Assembly: GCA_963621575.1 (NCBI GenBank)
Contig: CAVFEH010000002.1
Coordinates: 1 to 64,000 of the forward strand
Length of the DNA: 64,000 nucleotides
Origin: UBA1724 sp963621575
GTDB taxonomy: Bacteria > Verrucomicrobiota > Lentisphaeria > Oligosphaerales > Oligosphaeraceae
Reading direction: 5' to 3'
Shown here piece after piece: positions 63,709-64,000 of the stretch; the stretch's first letter is position 1; every line of letters begins with the position of its first letter. Both the position numbers and the translations under genes were made by a program. The notes below the pieces were generated by a model, which ran no database searches, was not told where the DNA came from, and worked only from the letters and a program-made list of their open reading frames with translations.

Positions 63709-64000
63709 CTAGAATTGCCGGACCAATCCCACCACGGTCCCCTGGACCTGCAGCTGGTCAAACGGCACGAAGCGGGAGTGGAATTCGGGGTTGGCGGGAC
63801 GCAGCTCCCACTTTCCGTCAGCAAGGTAGATGTATTTCACGGTAACCGCATCATCCAGGCAGGCGATGACCACGTCGCCGATTTCCACCTTGTCGGCCTT
63901 CTGGGCAATCAGGAGATCCCCTTCCAGGATTCCGGCGTCACGCATGCTCTCGCCCTGGACCTTCACCGCGAAGAGATCCCGTCCCGCCACATACTTGGAG
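63709..64000 (-). CDS. lexA: LexA repressor, N-terminus outside the window
   Basis: The visible 96 residues are the S24 autoprotease domain: LFAVKVQGESMRDAGILEGD carries the catalytic serine (in GESM), and DDAVTVKYIYL the catalytic lysine. The end (RPANPEFHSRFVPFDQLQVQGTVVGLVRQF) matches LexA closely. The DNA-binding winged helix lies beyond the right edge. LexA represses SOS genes and cleaves itself when RecA is active. It heads the co-oriented run reaching ruvAB; whether lexA autoregulates it cannot be seen because the promoter is outside. Confidence 0.9.
   Translation of the reverse strand, partial: SKYVAGRDLFAVKVQGESMRDAGILEGDLLIAQKADKVEIGDVVIACLDDAVTVKYIYLADGKWELRPANPEFHSRFVPFDQLQVQGTVVGLVRQF

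Overview
The window is a stretch of high-G+C bacterial chromosome, densely packed with mostly housekeeping genes. Only two edges look different: a phage-defence-like SNF2 helicase with a transposase relic at the left end, and a lexA gene cut by the right end. Several traits suggest the PVC superphylum and probably Lentisphaerota (Victivallales-like). These are two pseudopilins whose cleavage site lacks the usual glycine before FTLIE, a chlamydia-type coiled-coil zinc-ribbon protein, a DUF4091 glycosidase-like protein, rubrerythrin and a large C25-family exoprotein. This placement is inference from gene content; the window carries no rRNA.

Layout. 1-3.7 kb: truncated SNF2 helicase with the start of a DUF3883-like region, an IS4-type transposase relic and a terminator. 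3.7-7.4 kb (minus): orphan PotD-like lipoprotein, FabG-like reductase, GlnRS. 7.7-11.4 kb (plus): polar amino-acid ABC transporter (binding lipoprotein, permease, ATPase), an exported protein of unknown function and a low-molecular-weight phosphotyrosine phosphatase. 11.4-21.3 kb (minus): Rep/UvrD helicase, DUF374 acyltransferase, zinc-ribbon protein, DUF4091 protein, Na/Pi cotransporter, then an acyl-CoA ligase behind its XRE-cupin regulator. 21.5-25.4 kb: RF1, L31, PNPase, S15. 25.7-31 kb: KamA-type radical SAM enzyme, two identical tRNA-Asp genes, rubrerythrin, a lipoprotein, NnrD-like dehydratase and PurD. 31-41 kb: EF-Ts, S2, DnaJ, GrpE, S1, ManA, an ECF sigma factor, IlvE and MnmA. 41-48 kb: a 1486-residue C25-family protein, NodB deacetylase, 2-hydroxyacid dehydrogenase and a ThuA-like protein. 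48-53 kb: GMP synthase without a working glutaminase domain, cytosine permease, an atypical phosphoribosyltransferase, a hairpin-rich spacer and a surface-repeat protein. 53.5-58 kb (plus): a short dcw cluster (mraZ, rsmH, ftsL, ftsI) behind MraZ-type operator repeats. 58-64 kb (minus): lexA, an unknown membrane protein, DUF6941, gspF, gspG, gspH, ruvA, ruvB in one co-oriented run.

How the genes work together. Translation and RNA turnover (prfA, rpmE, rpsO-pnp, tsf, rpsB, rpsA, glnS, mnmA, tRNA-Asp), protein folding (dnaJ, grpE), septum formation (mraZ to ftsI) and recombination/SOS (lexA, ruvAB, Rep-like helicase) make up most of the window. Nucleotide supply is represented by purD, guaA, the cytosine permease and the phosphoribosyltransferase. 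At least three promoters (rpsO, rpsB, tRNA-Asp) share a TTG-type -35, a 16-bp spacer and an ACGC just after the -10.

Most noteworthy are the GMP synthase lacking its glutaminase active site, the C25 protein carrying a carboxypeptidase-like domain whose zinc ligands appear replaced, the 10-bp-spaced MraZ operator, the lexA-pseudopilin-ruvAB gene order, a duplicated 42-bp terminator segment and an unexplained array of hairpins at 52.34-52.50 kb.
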